Shown here: positions 37,846 through 50,689 of the stretch, in pieces
Numbering within the stretch: the stretch's first letter is position 1
Layout: each line of letters opens with the position of its first letter
Assembly: GCF_028769735.1 (NCBI RefSeq)
Contig: NC_088171.1
Coordinates: 96,723,412 to 96,787,411, forward strand
Direction of reading: 5' to 3'
Length of the DNA stretch: 64,000 nucleotides
Source: Zonotrichia leucophrys gambelii
Lineage: Eukaryota; Chordata; Aves; Passeriformes; Passerellidae
Program-made: the position numbers and the translations under genes
The notes under the pieces: model-generated
Told to the model about the DNA's origin: nothing
What the model saw: the letters and a program-made list of their open reading frames with translations, nothing else
Databases searched by the model: none

Positions 37846-38293
37846 TATTATGCATTATCATTTACTCTGGTCTTTCTGAAACAAACACCAAAAAAAAAAG
37901 ACAATCAGAAACATCAGCAAATAAATATTTTTAATATTACTGCCTTTTTCTTTAATGCAAAATGCTACAATCAGACAACCTTGTGGAAACAACCTCATAG
38001 AAGTAATATCTCCTCCCACATATCTCTTGAACTTGAAAACTTAAAGGATTTTTTTCCCTTCCATTCTGACATGAAAAAACCGTTGTTGTTAATTCAACAG
38101 ATGTTTGTAATATTTCAATGTCTTGGGCAATCAAATTGGAATAATTTGCCACGTACTTCATATTTCCCTTACATACCAATGAATATATTCAAGAATGTCC
38201 CGAATCCAAACAAGGACTTTCACACATTCATACTAATTCTTGACTCATGGTAGTGGTTTCATTATTAATAATGTAATATTTATAATTACATCA

Positions 38294-38396
38294 TAAATGT
38301 ACATATAAATGTACATATACATAAATGTACATATATACACATATATTATATATGTGTATATATATATATGTATATATACATATATAATAATGCTGA
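38294..38396. repeat. AT-rich tandem and palindromic repeat
   Basis: The first part contains three copies of AAATGTACATAT (from about 38296). The second part contains a perfect inverted repeat: 16-bp arms at 38331-38346 and 38348-38363 around a single-base spacer, followed by more TATATA sequence. It would form a near-perfect hairpin or cruciform and is a likely length-variable and breakage-prone site. Confidence 0.9.
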
Positions 38397-40531
38397 TTAC
38401 AGGAAGCACAAGAAGTCAGATTTTTACTTCATTTTCCATAAATCTTTCACAAAGCACAACTGTAGTTCATAATCTGCTTTTCATCCATACAAAAATAATA
38501 CATAAACACTCCATAACATAAAGGACAATAGCGGCTGTCAAAGCAAGATCTTTCCATAATTATCCTTTTCTTGGCATGAAAACATGTGCTTTTAAAACCA
38601 AAATCAGAATTAGAAGAAGTTCTCCAGGATGGAATTTTCTCCTAGGGTTAGCTAGGAAAGCAAGTCTCCTACCCTTGCTGCATGCTTACAACATGAATAA
38701 ATGCTGCAGGGAGCAGGGAGCCACTGTAATTCTGCTACATCATTCTGTAAGGCTGTGACTGCAATCTTTGAATGTCTGGGTAGGCACAATTCCCCATGTA
38801 TTATTAATGTCCATGGGAAGTCCAGGTTCATGCTTAGCAGTCACTGTGCCTTCCTTTCCTGCTGCATGCATAGCACTGGGGCATCCACAGCAATACCAAA
38901 GGAGGTATTTAAGTTGACCCAATTTTTACTTTCATAATACTATAATTTTTATTTAAAAGTTAAAGACTGAATTAAAATCAGACCCTGGAGACCTTGTTTA
39001 CAAAAATCCCTTGCTGAAAATATTTGCATCAAGACTTCAAATCAAATTGTAGCTTACACGTTGAATATATTAAATACTGGTCTTTCTGCTTTATCAATTT
39101 TTTTTCAAAGCCTTGGGTTTGGCACCTTGGGTAATCTTAATATCATGTAAATCTAGAAACTAACTGAAAGATATAACAATTTCTGCTTTCAAAAATTAAA
39201 ATCATCATATCCATACCTCTACCTTGCTTTACAAATTCTATCCACTGCAAATTATTCAACTTTCATGTGCTTTAAAACCCACAAATAATGTAATGTTATA
39301 TGACACAAATTGAATCAGGAAAAGTTGTTTTAGAATGATTTTGTGTTGTGGTTATATCATTTGTGATAAGACTTGCCTACCAATTTATAAAACAAAACCT
39401 TTTTTTTCATGTCAAAATGTTATAAGTGTGTAAGAGATCTCAGCAGTAACAGAACATGCCATTTTTAAATCAGCGAATATACTTAAACTGTATCCAGCAT
39501 TACAAAACTATGTTTATTACATAAAAATATGAAATTCATAAATAAATAAAATTTTGAGCTATTTTGAGTGTTGTGCAACATATTTACATTTTTAAAAGCC
39601 ATGAATGTTATTTGAGATAATCAAACTCACTCAGAAAACAAAAACTAAACACCAAATTTCCTTGGAAGACTTATATCTACTTCTGTTTCACTCAACAACC
39701 AGTTTCCCAAGGGATTGTTCTTAATAAATGACATATAGATGTTATATAAAAATTATATTATATTCACTATCCATAAAAGCTTATTTTAAAGTTCAGAGTC
39801 ATCTTAGTCATAAAAGATTTCTATCAGACTTTATCAATCTATCAAGTTTTTACCAAAGCCTTTCAGCAGAGAGGAGTTATAAATTATAGGCATTCTTTGC
39901 ACTTTATATTAGGTTGTCAAATGAACCTCTACTAAGTAATTTTACTTGAGTGGGGCATTAAAAACTTTTGAACAACTGAATGAAAATATTTTTAATAGTT
40001 AAATATCTGTTCATGTAGCGCAAACATAGACATAAATGTTTCTGCTTATTCTTTAACTTCACTAAATCCTCTGAATTCTATTTGTCCTCTTATCTGAAAA
40101 TGAGTTTATCTACAAAATTACCTTGGATATATTTTTTTGTGCAAAAATTTTTTTTTCATTTCAGCATAAAAATTTGAATATAGAAGAATAAATATATTGA
40201 AAAAAAAATCATATTTTTTCAAAAGCAGTTGAGATTTTGAAAAACTTGTCCTTCTTATACCTGTATCTATTTCTCCTAAAATTGAGTGGGGATACTATTT
40301 TATGCACCTGTTCAAAAATACCAGTCTTTAGGGCAAACCAACATAGTGGCAATTGTCACAAAATAGCTTAAAAACATTGAAAGTTTTAAATCTTTTGCAC
40401 AGTTTTGTAACATTGAAGTAAGAGGGTCTGTCATATTTAATTTGCTAAGCTATATTCCCTCCTAACTCTGAAGCATCAAGAGTAGCATCAAAACCTGCAA
40501 AACACTGTAATATTATACACAATAGATGTCA

Positions 40532-40571
40532 AAATTAAATTAAATTAAATTTCATATTTCAAAATATGAAA
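40532..40571. repeat. (AAATT)n tract with adjoining inverted repeat
   Basis: About four AAATT units (40532-40552) run straight into a perfect 10-bp inverted repeat, TTTCATATTT and AAATATGAAA (40550-40559 and 40562-40571, two-base spacer). It is small and AT-rich, so it is probably only low complexity. Confidence 0.75.
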
Positions 40572-42127
40572 ACCATAGCAAGCCACCTTAATTCTGTCAT
40601 ACAAAAGTATTTAAGCTATGATTTATAAATATTGTATTTCATGTATAATTGTTGATAGAAAACATATTTAAATACTAAGGTTTTCATAGATAGTTTCACC
40701 ATAGGCTGCTTTTAGCATGAACAGTACTCAGAAATTCATCTCTTCTTCGTCATCCATTTAACATCACTCAGACACATTAACCAGAAGAAAATATTAATTG
40801 TCCACTGTATGTCAAAACAGATAAAACTAAACTTCATCTTTGAAAATCAAAAGGTATCATCTCAGGACAGTATATAAATGAATGGGAGTAGAGCTGCCTC
40901 TGTCCATGAGATAATAGAGTGCTTTGTGAAAGTGTCCTGCACTGATTTGCTCTGACTGTGAGACACTGAGCAATTTAACAAAGCTGCTAAACTTTGAAGG
41001 TCCACCACAGCAGAAAGTTAAGGGAAAATGGAGGAGAAAAGAATGTAAAGATTAGCTGTCAGGTGTATTAAAACAGTTATTTACTGAAACAAATCAGGAA
41101 TTCTGCTTCCATGGTCATTAAATGTTAGTTTAATGTAAAAATACGCCTGCAGACAGTATGTGAGTTATTAAAAGACATAAAATATATTGAATACACCATT
41201 TTTCTAAAGCATTTCAACCCAGTTTTTATGATTCATCAAATTTCAGTCTTAGCATATCACCCAGAGTCTTCTCAGTATGATATACCCAAAAGCAGCACAA
41301 TAAAAAAGAAGCATTTTTCTGCACTATACACCAGGGTTCAGACACTTCTTTTGAAACAGGTTTTTAACCAGATTAATTCGTCAGCCTGAGGGCACACCTA
41401 ACATTCATCCTTGGCTGCATCTGTACAATCTGGTCTACAGCACATCCTAAATATGAGAAATTATACAATCAGAATGTTTAAGGATCTGGCATTGATTTTC
41501 AAAAGCTGAAAAAGAGTAAAGCAATATTATTGTTCTAATTCTAAAAGTGCCAAGAACCTAGCATGAGAACTAGGTCCATATAAATAGACTCCTGAGATCC
41601 CTAAAAATAGGTATTAAAAAAGGCCTTCTCACTGCAATATTAAGGTGATGAATTTGTGAATCTGCATCAAAGGAAAAGCCTCGGCATGAAAAACACAGAC
41701 AAACTCTTACAGATCAATATTAACCTGTCTCCATATAAGCACAAAATAATTTAAATTGTATTTGCAATACACCCCTTTTTAAAGAGAGGAGATCAAGCTG
41801 ATAGGAAGGTTCAACATTCAAGCTAATCACTGAAATTCTTACTGATATATTGAGTAAGCTTTTCTTTTTAGACTTAGGTCTAGCTCAAAATTTGCATTTG
41901 TTCAATGGTCAGTTTAAGGTTAAATATTCAATTTGCAGTGAGACAATATTAACACTACAGCCCAGATTGTATTCTTGGTTTCATGTACACTTATTGTATA
42001 TTCATCTAGAATCATAGTAAATTAAACAAGAATTTGGCTTTGTAATAAATACTCTGTAAACTACACTCTGATATCTCTGAAGCTATTTTGCATGAGGTTT
42101 ACATCACATTTTTACAAAGGTGACTAG

Positions 42128-42303
42128 TGTCTAGCTTTGGAAAAGGCTGTCAAGAGAAGTGGTGAAATCATCCTTTGAAATGTGCAAAAAGGTGAATGTG
42201 GTGTGTGGGGACAGGGTTTAGTGGGGAACTCAGTGGTGCCGGGTTAACGATTGGATTTCATTATCTCAGAGGTCTTTTCCAACTTAATGATTCTGTGATT
42301 CAA
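42128..42303 (+). mobile_element. CR1 LINE 3' UTR fragment (sense), subfamily different from the 28-kb copy
   Basis: About 175 bp in sense orientation: CTTTGGAAAAGGCTGTCAAG, GGTTTAGTGGGGAACTCAG, GGTGCCGGGTTAACGATTGG, AGGTCTTTTCCAACTTAATG, and the terminal ATTCTGTGATTC at 42290-42301. The wording of the 3' UTR differs from the other sense copy, which indicates another CR1 subfamily. It is strongly 5'-truncated. Confidence 0.92.
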
Positions 42304-43379
42304 ATTCTGTCATGAGGCTGATTTAGAAATATCTTTTTGTGTCAAGATAACCTCAAATATTCTACCACCTATGTTGTATCATTTCTACTGAACAGACTTA
42401 ATTACAAGTTGAACTTTAAGAAGTTTGTTTTGTTGTTTGGTGAAAAATTGATGCTTTCTCAAGAATAGATCTATCTGAATGCACTCCAATATGAAACAAA
42501 GAAACAAAATGAAGCAGAACATAACATTTTAGGAGGGGAAAAAATATTTTCATATGCTTATGCAACTGCTCCTTTCTTTACAATGAGCGAAGTCAACCTA
42601 GGAAAATAAAAAAACTTCATTAGACAAAAGAGACATTCATATGTTAAACAAAGGCTCTTGACTCTTTAAATTGTGCATCTTAATTGGAATGTGTGTGTCT
42701 ATGAGTGAGAATGAAGTATGTAAATATTTATACAAGCCTGCATACATTCATGTAAGTACCATCCCCCGGAAATTAGGTGTTGTTATTATTGATACTATTA
42801 TTTATATTTTTAAGGAGACATTCCATTTCCTGATTCTCAATTATTCAGCATTTTTAAGTGACTGAGTCACACACAGTGTATTGTTAACTTGACAAGGACA
42901 ACTTCATCTAAATTTGACATCTTCATGCTTTTCATTTGTTTCTCTTTCCTGTATTTCTTCTTTCATATGCTGAAGATTTGTATTCTAAATTCTCATTTGG
43001 GAAGAAAAAAATGTCAAAACATAGTCAAATTATAAAATATTGATTATATCTTTCAGAATGTAAACATTCCATATAAATGCAAGAAGGTGCTGGATGCTCC
43101 AGTAACTGAGTAAGGTCAATAGAGATATGAATATCTTCATTTTAGAGATATAATTGGCATCTTCAATAAAGACTATGGAAAAGCAGGTGTGGAGTAACTG
43201 TGACAGCTTATGCTATCCTGTGTTTAGCACACATTTCTATGTGTATTCATGTGTGCTTTCTTTATGATTTATGATATATTTCTTTATTCTTTTTGATATA
43301 TTTTCTATTATATTCCTCTATCACATATGTCTCTAATAGTCCTTTAATTTTCTTTGTTTTGAAGACAATTCTGTTTTAT

Positions 43380-43625
43380 GGGTTTTGTTTTGTTCATCTT
43401 TCCTTTCAGTTGTCCTTTTCATGATAATTTTAGTAGGATTCTGCCATACTTTGATTTTGGTTCTGTTCATTCTAGTCACCAAACATTTTGTCTCTCCAAA
43501 TTTGTTCCCTCACCTGTTATTTTTGGGTTTGTTTTTTTTTTTTTTTGTATTTAATTTTCCCCTTTCTGGGGCTTTTGGTTTGTTTTTTTATTTATTTTTT
43601 GTTCCCTTACCTATTATTTTTTGGG
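43380..43625. repeat. T-rich low-complexity tract
   Basis: Plus-strand T-rich sequence with several homopolymer T runs of 8-14 bases. Read on the minus strand it is A-rich with several AATAAA words. It generates long Phe/Leu-rich reading frames that are not coding. Confidence 0.8.
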
Positions 43626-43711
43626 GATGGCTGGGCAATCTTTGCACAGTTATCTGCTTTGCAGTCTGTCTGCTGCTCTTTAGTGCTGTTTGTCATGTGC
43701 TGTTTGCTCAC

Positions 43712-43790
43712 ACTGCTCTGGATAAGAAGTGAAAATATCCTTGATCAAGTGATCCTCCAAGGTTGCTAAAGGGCAACAGATCTTCTCCAG
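43712..43790 (-). other. Exon-like segment (weak)
   Basis: On the minus strand a very strong acceptor (GCTTTTTTCTTTTCAG) precedes an open frame that begins LEKICCPLATLEDH and continues for 36 codons to a TAA. A possible donor, AGT|GTGAGC, lies at 43711-43712. Because the A-rich stretch immediately downstream on this strand contains AATAAA words, a terminal exon is conceivable. The protein is unrecognised and the frame length is within chance expectation. Confidence 0.15.
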
Positions 43791-45080
43791 CTGAAAAGAA
43801 AAAAGCTAAGCAGCACAAAATGCTGTTGCACCAAAATACCCAGAATTTTGTGAGTCTGAAACAAACTGCAGAAGGAACTATCTCTATCTACATAGTCTGA
43901 GGATTTCCAAAACCACTGGTTCACCCAATTTTGCCCCCTATTGTGACAGAGAAGGCCTTGTAACTATGACACAACAAAAGTCAAAATGCTAGTTCATTTT
44001 CATATTTGAATCTTCAGGGATGCCTTTTCTCTGCATGAGCATCTTACCAAGTACCATGACAGATTATCATATAATTAAGGTATTTGAACACCTTTAATTA
44101 AAGCTAAAATCAAATATCTTGAGAGCTCCTTCTTCTTCCACCTATTGCTCCACTATTGAATGAATCATCTTTGTGCTGATCAGAAATACATTATTTCAGA
44201 ATACATTATTTCCACTGTAGTTCATACCCTTTCACAACTTGATTCTGCCTCACCTTCCATTTTTTTTTTAATTTTAATTGATTCTTTTCTTTTACCAGAA
44301 TGGGAAGATAGTTTGTCTTTTGCAGGACTTCAGGGAATAATAAGAATTCTTTTGTGGGTTAATCTAACTAGATTGCTTCTAACATATAGTTCAGTGGTTC
44401 ACAAATTCCTGTGAGCATTTTCAAGGGACTCTTTTAGATATTTCTAAATGTAAAAGAACAAGCCCAGTATCAGACACTCAAAGTTCAATAATTTGTTGGT
44501 TTATGATCCTCTTTCCCTTATAACAGGGCCCACAGCCACAAAAGTCTGAACACAACACAGTTTAGCAACAACAAAAATATTTTCTACATGTACAGAGAAT
44601 CTCTCTCAAAAACAGAACTCAGAATCCTGAATCAGAGGGAAGAAGGGGATGGAGTCATGATAATAATATTTAAAAATAAAAAAGGAAAAAAAACCTTAAT
44701 GTGGAAAAAAATCACTATATATAATTAAGACATTTTAACTCACATGTTGAGTATCAGATGGATGCACAAGCTCTAACATGACCCCTCATAAAAAGAGAAG
44801 TAGATGAATCAACCAGTAATTCCAGGCTAAGGGGCAAGAATAATCAAACCCATGCAAATTATTTGCTCAGGAGGGAATACTGACAGTCCTTCTGCATGGT
44901 GACATTAATAATCACATCCATTAATGATCTGGAAGTCTGTACAAATGCCATTCAACTTTACCTGATCTTCTGCAAAATTCTTGTTCTTTAAAATTTTAAC
45001 TTTCATAATATAATAAAATATAAAAAGTACAGAGAAAAATTACATCAAGTCTTGTAGTCTTAACTGATAATACTTACTAA

Positions 45081-45199
45081 GAAAAAAAGTAAATAAAATT
45101 AAAATAAATTAAAACAAATAAAAAATCAATTAAATAATGAGTATATTTAATTAATAAAATACATTAAAATTAAATAAAAGAAAATTTAAAAAATAATTT
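45081..45199. repeat. A-rich (TAAAA/TTAAAA-like) low-complexity tract
   Basis: About 120 bases consisting almost entirely of A and T, with recurring AAATTAAA and AAATAAA words and no fixed period. Confidence 0.8.
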
Positions 45200-45329
45200 A
45201 CAATGGAAGAAGTGGAAGAATGAGATTACCTACACTAAATTAAAACTAGGACAAAATGCCTTTTAAAAAAAAATAGAGACATCAGGGCAAATTACCAGGT
45301 TAAAACTGAAGCACGTTAAGAAGGCTGAA

Positions 45330-45980
45330 GGAAAGTTACTGAGGGACATTTAAATGGAGCAGATTTTCACCACCAAATGCTGAACCAGCAGGATTTGGCT
45401 GTTTCATCTCTGCCTTCTCTCCCAACAAACAGGACAATCTTGTCCAGTCTAAAACGCAATGCCAGTTTTTGTGCCATCCTTTGCAGTGTCTGGCTTCACA
45501 AGGCCTGCTGCCCTGAGCTCGGCCCTGCATGTCCCCTGCCCTGGGGACAGGGACCTGGTGCTTCCAGAAGCTCCTGCTCCGAAAAGAGCAGCCAGGTGGA
45601 CAGGCTGGGGTCACAGCCATAAAGGCTTCCAGATTTCCAGAACAGCTGGTGCTCTGCACTAACTGGCATCCACAGCTATACAAAACATCTGAGCAGACTC
45701 AGGAGAGCACAATTGCACAGATTCCTTGCTACAATGGGATCTTTTCTGTAAAATCCACATTAAAAAGTTACAATTCGAGCCAGAGAGGTGGGAGAACTTT
45801 TGACCCTGTGAGAATGTGGCAACAAAATGTCCCAGGAGGAGACTGGGAAATGGCTTTTCCAGTCCTGTACCATAGCCACACTGTTGTCCCTATAGGTAAT
45901 CCCTTCTTGTTGTCTCCCCAAGGTATTGCTGCAATCTTTTCAGATACAAACATCTGTTACAGAGAAATATTTTCTTAAAC
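45330..45980. other. GC-richer patch of unknown nature
   Basis: This segment stands out from the AT-rich neighbourhood, especially 45480-45620, and permits overlapping frames of 115 codons (-) and 149 codons (+). No domain, signal peptide or splice structure was recognised, and I could not match it to the LTR or CR1 sequences elsewhere in the window. It could be an old transposable element, a decayed exon or just a compositional fluctuation. Confidence 0.4.
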
Positions 45981-47540
45981 TTCACGCACATAACACAAAT
46001 ATGTACATAAAGGCCAGTATTGGATCAAATGAAATGTGCCAAACGTATAATTCCTCAAGTGATAGAGTTCCCTTCCATAGGAATTCATGAAGTGTTTTTA
46101 AATTCTGTTAGAGTAAAAAAGGTCAAACTATCAAATGTGAATCATTTTAACCATTAAACAATGATACATGTATAAGAATTTTTAGAAAACCATTCACGCA
46201 ACAGTCTATAACTTTAGTTTATAGCTTTAAAAATATTTTGCACTCTCACTTATAACCTTCACCTATAAACGCTAAAAATCAAAAACTTAAAATTGTTTCC
46301 TTTAACTTCTGTTATTGCTCCATGTCAACAGGATTAATCAGGAACTCATTCATCAACAAGAATCTCTTTGGTCGTAACACAATTCTCAGACAAAACAACA
46401 AGAGTATATGATACAATTTTAAGAAAATGGGGGTTTTTAGAATTTTCACTGATGTCAACATCTGTGCAAGTTTGGGAAAAGTGGGGCGAGCTAAAAGCAT
46501 ATAATCAAAACGGAGGCATCATTTCTAAATATACCTATTTCATTTGATGCAGAAAGATTTTAAAGTTCTCACACAAATTCTCCATTTTTGGAATCACAGC
46601 AAGCAAACTTTCTTTATGTCTGTAACAAGCCATAACCTCTGAAAGTCAAAACCTGTAATGAAAATGTTCCTGCATGTCTGTGGAAACTCCATGGCTTCCA
46701 AAAGTTTTGACAAATTACAATCTACCATTTTAAAAATTTTGTATAATACCCAAAAACATAGCCTTCTTTCATTTGACTGTGCATGATCATACACAGATCT
46801 CAGAGTCCACAGGTGCATTTTCAGTAATTCAGCCTAGGAATCTGTAGGAGCTCCTGTGAGTCTCCAATTTAGCCAGTGCACACACATCCAGCATACAAAT
46901 ATAAAGTTAACAAACTCAATAGACTTTAGATCCCATTTCAAATGAAAAAGCTTAAAGATATCAGAACCCTTCTCATAACTGAAGCATTCAATGTGTCAAA
47001 AATATCTTTACTGAAAAGATGAAGGTTTTTTCATGTTCTGTAGGAGAAAAATACTGGTAATAGGAATGTTTAGATTTCCAGTTAAAACTCTCTGTACAGG
47101 GTATCATTAGCAAAATTTGGAATTCTGTTTGATGCTAGCAAGTACAAGTCTCTGAGAGAAGTAGTAGGAAAATGAGAATTGTGGTTTGACATCACACACA
47201 AAAAATCTTCAAAGAAAACACAACAATATGTACTGCAATACATTTCTCTTTTTAATCAACACATAATCCTACAGGCATGTTAACAAGAAAATGCTTCTTA
47301 CTTATTAAAATACTGATGATATTGCATGAGGTTGTATAAACGGAGTAACATTTTTTTACATGCATATAGTCAAAGGAAAAAATTGAATTCTTTTCCTTCA
47401 GTCCATAATACCTGTATTTTTTATTTTTAAAATAATTCATCTTTAAAAAATACATAAATAAAGCCCAAATATGTGATTTCCTGGTCCAGATTCAACCATT
47501 TTTGATAGCTGCTTTTACATGCAAAGCATCTACACATAGT

Positions 47541-47645
47541 TCTTATGTTATCTTATTTTATATTTTATGCTATATCGTTACATTATGTTGTGTTTGTTAT
47601 GTTATGTTATGCTATGTTTCACTATGCTATGCAATGTTATATTAC
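47541..47645. repeat. Degenerate TTATG pentanucleotide repeat
   Basis: Repeated TTATG, CTATG and TTATT units over about 105 bases, with interruptions. Four consecutive near-perfect units occur at about 47597-47617. It is an imperfect pentanucleotide microsatellite. Confidence 0.8.
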
Positions 47646-49158
47646 ATCTTAAAAGCTGGTCTTCCACATCTTTTTAAAAATAGCAGTCTTTAAAAGTTTG
47701 AAATTTGGATTATGCTACCCTATCTCTTAATACATTACTTCTTCAATATTCCAAAAGAACTTCTAAGAAGAGGACAGGGAAATTTCTGGGTGGAAAGTGA
47801 AAAAAATCTTGAGAATGCAGCTCTTTGGTTAGGATTGTGTTTATTTGGAAACATTGAAAAGCAAGGGCTTGAGGGGGTTGGGGCTTTTATTTGTTTTTTT
47901 GTTTGTTTCTTTTTTGGGGGAGGTGGGGATGAAGGGGGTTCTGGCTATCATGATGGATGTGGAGCACTCCTATCCATGCTCAGATCCTTCCATGTCAAAG
48001 TACTTTTTTATCAACCTCCTATTCCACCACCTAGATTTCAGTATTTATCTGTTTTCAGATTAGTGTTTCCCACTGACTAGCTCCTCCGTATATTTAATAA
48101 GTGATACAGAGTCCCTTGTTTCAATTGTTTGTTTGCATATAATCCTAAATCCTAGTTATTAATTATATCATGCCTTATTTCCCTGTAAGATTTTTACATT
48201 ATGGTCATCAATAGTTACCCTTTCAAATCCTTCCTGACAAATAAATTATGTTCCACAGGGTGGATGTAGATTGAAATGTCCATGGTGGAGCATCCATGTG
48301 ACTGAGAGATAAACTTTTCTTGCTCAGTAAACAACACCTGGGACCACATTCTGTTACATTCTGTAACAATGCAAATAATTAGGAAATTGCTTGAAGAGCT
48401 TTTATTCTCCTCCAGAAGAAGAATTAAAAGAAACTACTAGCTCTGGGAAAGGAGCTCAATTCTTTGTAACACAGCAAGACAAAAAGCTACTCAAGAAAAG
48501 ATAATGATCACATTTTTAAAACAGCAGAGTCATTTCTAAATATAAAAGTGTTCCATCCCTAAGCATTAAACTATCTAAAATTCTGAACCAGATTCTGTAC
48601 ATGCTAAATGTTAATTGCAAGGTAGGAGTTTAAGGGAAACTGAAAATCATGGAATACAAAATATCAGTAATTGGAGTTGCCTCATATCAACCCAAATATC
48701 TTTAGCTTTGACTGCAATGAATTCTCTGGTATCAAATAGATTTTCTGTACTCCTCAGTATTAGAGAAAATCATTTTTATGGCAAAATCCTTTTGGGGCAC
48801 TCTAAAAATGTAAATTATATAATCTTTCAAATATAAATTGGAACTTGATATAGAAACAGCAACAAGAGCTTTATTTGGTACCATAAAATATCACCTTAAT
48901 TTCTGAACTAGAAAAAAAAAAAAAAAAGGAAACCTATACATGCAATAACCTATAGAAAGTAACAAAGGGCAGTGAGCCACATGAATGTATTGTGATCCAT
49001 GACACCCATAACATTAGTCTAGACACAAGACAATAAATGACTAAATATATTATTCTATGTAATCTAACAGCAGCAGGCCTGAAAACCTCCAGAGGCATGA
49101 GTTTGCAGTAAAGAGGAAATACCTCTCATAATTATTATTTTTATTTTTTTTCCCTCAG

Positions 49159-49231
49159 GTAGCTTCAATTTGGTCCACCCAGGAAGTCTTTCCTGGAAAA
49201 TATCTACATTCTCTTTGCTTCCACAAGCTTG
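49159..49231 (+). other. Exon-like segment with strong acceptor
   Basis: A 73-bp segment follows an excellent acceptor (TTATTTTTTTTCCCTCAG, AG at 49157-49158) and ends CTTG|GTGAGA. One frame is open for 24 codons plus one base: it begins VASIWSTQEVFPG and ends LCFHKL. The frame reads on 14 codons past the putative donor before a stop. The protein is unrecognised. The splice signals are seen directly; exon status is a guess. Confidence 0.2.
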
Positions 49232-50689
49232 GTGAGACATGTTATGCTCTTGGTCTCAATCTTATGACATAGTTCCTTGAGAAATCTAGTCCATGACAGC
49301 ACAATGCTTCTTATGAGGATATCAGGAAGTAAATGTAAAGGTATTATAGAGCATTACCAATGCTAAAGGGTGCTAAAGGGTGATTATTTTGAAGCCAGGA
49401 TAAGCTACATTTCTAGCTATCTTTCTTACTTTCCTAGACTTCTAATTTGAAAGATATGTTTCAGTCACTCTTTGCAAAAGCAGATTTTGAAGCAGCCCTG
49501 GGAGAGAGAAAAAGTGCTGGAGCATTTATTACAGTCTGTCCAAGGAATAACAGGGTTAATCATGTTTGATAAGCCCACGCAATGTAAACAGTGAAAAGAA
49601 CTGATGCATTTTTAAAGGGATTGTCAGTCCCACTCGAGGCAGGGGCAATAGTCACCCAGAGAACTCTATCAGTAAGCAGTGTCATTAATAATGATTCATG
49701 GATATGGATATTCACAACAGCTGTGTCCTCACCTTTAAGTACCTCATACAATATTTAGGAAGTGCTGGGAGATATTGCAGCAGGGAAGCAACTAAATTGC
49801 TAGAAGGCAATGCTGGTTTAAATTGTTTAATGTTCCTCCTCAAAACGGGTGTACTGATTTTTCAGAGCAAATCTCTCTTCCTCCATCTCTCTCCAATAAA
49901 CCTGTGGCAAGCAAAATGAGCAACATGCTAATCATCCAGTCAGTGAAATCTAAAATGATGTGATGTGTTGGCATCAAAACGAATATATATCATCAACTTA
50001 TGAATAAGTTGTCTGTTGCCAATTGTCCTTCCTCCATTAACATAGAAAAGAAATATATGGAGCAGCTTCCCTGGAACACCTTGAGTTTTAAAATTCAGAA
50101 GTACATACTTAATGTTCCTTTTTATTTTACTCTGAGCTGTTGTAGTTCAAAAGCATGAATTCATTGTTTTCATGAAATAAGATGTATTTCATTATCAGAT
50201 TCAGCAATAAATAGCCTAACTACAATCTAATTATTCTTGAAAACAGGACAAATCACTAAAAAAGTATTCCTTTTGTATATTTCTCCTCATCTTTAGGAAT
50301 ATAAAAAATGAGCCCTAAAATTACAAACTAAAACTGCTTAAATGTTTACAGTATTGCCTAGATTGCAATGTTCAAAAGAACTTAGTGAATTTTTGGAGGG
50401 AATCACCATAAGGTGAGTCTATGCACAGTTCCTGGACCCTTCCCATCCTAATTTCCTGAATGACTGCACTTTGGCCCCAGAACTCACTCATAGATGGCAT
50501 GCGGGTGATCAGAAACACAAAAAATGACAAGTCCCTAATTTTTGCAGCAATTCAGGACCATCTTCAAGTCAAGGTCTGATTCAATTTACCAGTATGTATC
50601 TCAGAAGGTATCCTAAGCTGCTTCAGGTTATGAGTTATAGAATCAACACCTTCTCAAATTGTGTTCTTCTACTGCTGGTCCTCAATGTA

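Larger units (their letters stand above)
37846..42127. other. Unique AT-rich sequence with low-complexity islands
   Basis: Contains an AT-rich palindromic microsatellite (38294-38396) and an (AAATT)n tract with an adjoining 10-bp inverted repeat (40532-40571). Nothing gene-like is supported. Confidence 0.6.
42304..50689. other. Unique AT-rich sequence with several low-complexity islands
   Basis: Holds a T-rich tract (43380-43625), an A-rich tract (45081-45199), a moderately GC-rich patch (45330-45980) and a TTATG-type repeat (47541-47645), each described separately. The 115-codon plus-strand frame at 43385-43732 translates the T-rich tract and is rejected as a gene. No RNA gene was recognised. 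Confidence 0.6.

Noticed and set aside
43385..43769. Overlapping 115- and 93-codon plus-strand frames
   Set aside because: They translate a T-rich low-complexity tract into Phe/Leu/Val runs; both registers are open for the same compositional reason.
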